A DNA stretch of 64,000 nt from Rhizobium sp. Root482 (lineage in GTDB: Bacteria; Pseudomonadota; Alphaproteobacteria; Rhizobiales; Rhizobiaceae), in the NCBI RefSeq assembly GCF_001426565.1, contig NZ_LMFA01000020.1:70879-134878 (forward strand), read 5' to 3'. A program made the position numbers and the translations under genes. The notes under the pieces were generated by a model. It saw only the letters and a list, made by a program, of their open reading frames with translations. It was not told the origin of the DNA and did no database searches. The first letter of the stretch is position 1. Every line of letters starts with the position of its first letter. Shown here one piece after another: positions 63,413-64,000 of the stretch.

Positions 63413-63446
63413 TTTTGTCTGCATATTGAAACTGAATGGAACACGA

Positions 63447-64000
63447 ATGTCAGGCCTGGCCCTCAACAATGTCACGAAGGAATTCGGGACTTTTACCGCG
63501 GTCAACAATGTTGCCCTGACGGTGCCGCACGGCACATTCGTGTGCATGCTGGGGCCTTCCGGCTGCGGCAAGACCACGCTTTTGCGGATGATCGCCGGGC
63601 TCGAACTGCCGAGTGCCGGCACGATCAGCCTCGATGGCGAGGACATTACCCAGGTTCCCACCCACAAGCGCAATCTCGGCATGGTCTTCCAGTCGCTGGC
63701 TCTGTTTCCGCATCTGACGGTGGGCGAGAATATCGCCTATCCTTTGCGCATTCGTGGCGCCGCGAAAGAGGACCAGGTCAAGCGCGTCGCGGATCTTCTG
63801 GCCATGGTGCATCTGGGCGGCTACGCCGACCGGCCGGTGGCCAAGCTTTCCGGCGGCCAGCGCCAGCGCGTGGCGATCGCCCGCGCCCTGGCGATATCAC
63901 CAAAACTCTTCCTTCTCGACGAGCCGCTGTCGGCGCTCGATGCGCAATTGCGCGAGGCCATGCAGGTGGAACTGCGGCAATTGCAGCAGAAGCTCGGCAT
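63447..64000 (+). CDS. ABC transporter ATP-binding protein, PotA-like, 3'-truncated
   Basis: The frame starts at ATG 63447 and is open to the window end (184 codons seen). Walker A is GPSGCGKTT (about residues 35-43), Q-loop FQSLALFPHLTV, signature LSGGQRQR, Walker B LFLLDEPLSALDAQLRE. VTKEFGTFTAVNNVALTVPH and DEPLSALDAQLR fit PotA/FbpC-like importer ATPases. The C-terminal TOBE domain and the permeases must lie beyond the window. It is the ATPase for the PotD-like binding protein upstream. Confidence 0.92.
   Translation, partial: MSGLALNNVTKEFGTFTAVNNVALTVPHGTFVCMLGPSGCGKTTLLRMIAGLELPSAGTISLDGEDITQVPTHKRNLGMVFQSLALFPHLTVGENIAYPLRIRGAAKEDQVKRVADLLAMVHLGGYADRPVAKLSGGQRQRVAIARALAISPKLFLLDEPLSALDAQLREAMQVELRQLQQKLG

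Overview
This window looks like chromosome or a large replicon of an alphaproteobacterium of the order Hyphomicrobiales, probably Rhizobiaceae (Rhizobium/Agrobacterium/Ensifer relatives). The evidence is uniformly high GC, many ATGA-overlapping operons, very many ABC importers with adjacent LacI or LysR regulators, and several copies of a ~110 bp double-palindrome intergenic repeat of the rhizobial mosaic-element (RIME) type. I see no rRNA, tRNA, CRISPR array, phage, transposase or insertion sequence. The first and last genes run off the window.

Layout. (1) 1-2344: end of a peptide ABC operon (two ATPases) with a class-I glutamine amidotransferase. (2) 2732-5327: metNIQ methionine importer, closed by a strong terminator. 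(3) 5468-18692: a glycan/envelope island. It holds three kinds of glycosyltransferase, a deacetylase-like protein, a beta-lactamase-fold hydrolase, a metallophosphoesterase, a cyclic-nucleotide-binding protein, a very degenerate ABC exporter and two methyltransferases. (4) 18765-24737: a second peptide ABC operon on the minus strand, with a fused double ATPase as first gene. (5) 25155-29190: nucleotide-sugar dehydrogenase, DUF3095 protein and two methyltransferases. (6) 29266-35179: LacI regulator and a galactofuranose/ribose-type ABC importer (SBP, ATPase, two permeases). (7) 35189-42639: LacI-controlled catabolic genes (DUF993 aldolase-like protein, Gfo/Idh oxidoreductase, CoA-transferase, enoyl-CoA hydratase, aldehyde dehydrogenase). 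(8) 42910-54329: LacI regulator, CUT1 sugar importer, two GMC flavin oxidoreductases, an SDR, a Dabb protein and glycerate kinase. (9) 54421-55651: transglutaminase-like protein and a 47-aa membrane peptide. (10) 55859-64000: aldehyde dehydrogenase, DMT exporter, aminotransferase, LysR regulator, agmatinase-family ureohydrolase, and the start of a polyamine-type ABC importer.

How the parts work together. Most of the window is scavenging: periplasmic binding proteins capture peptides, methionine, sugars and probably guanidino or polyamine compounds, and adjacent oxidoreductases feed them to central metabolism. The two LacI catabolic loci (35-43 kb and 43-54 kb) appear to encode oxidative sugar-acid or glycoside pathways whose substrates I cannot name. 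The promoters carry readable operator-like palindromes, two of them placed exactly in the -35/-10 spacer.

Best candidates for something undescribed: the glycan island, whose 905-aa ABC protein has lost every ATPase catalytic motif yet carries three copies of a DN(L/I)L(Y/F)G-type motif and is followed by a cAMP-binding-fold protein; the two LacI-linked oxidative pathways; a transglutaminase-like protein with Asn at the catalytic His position; and a recurring design in which a palindrome or hairpin block directly follows the binding-protein gene in three importer operons.
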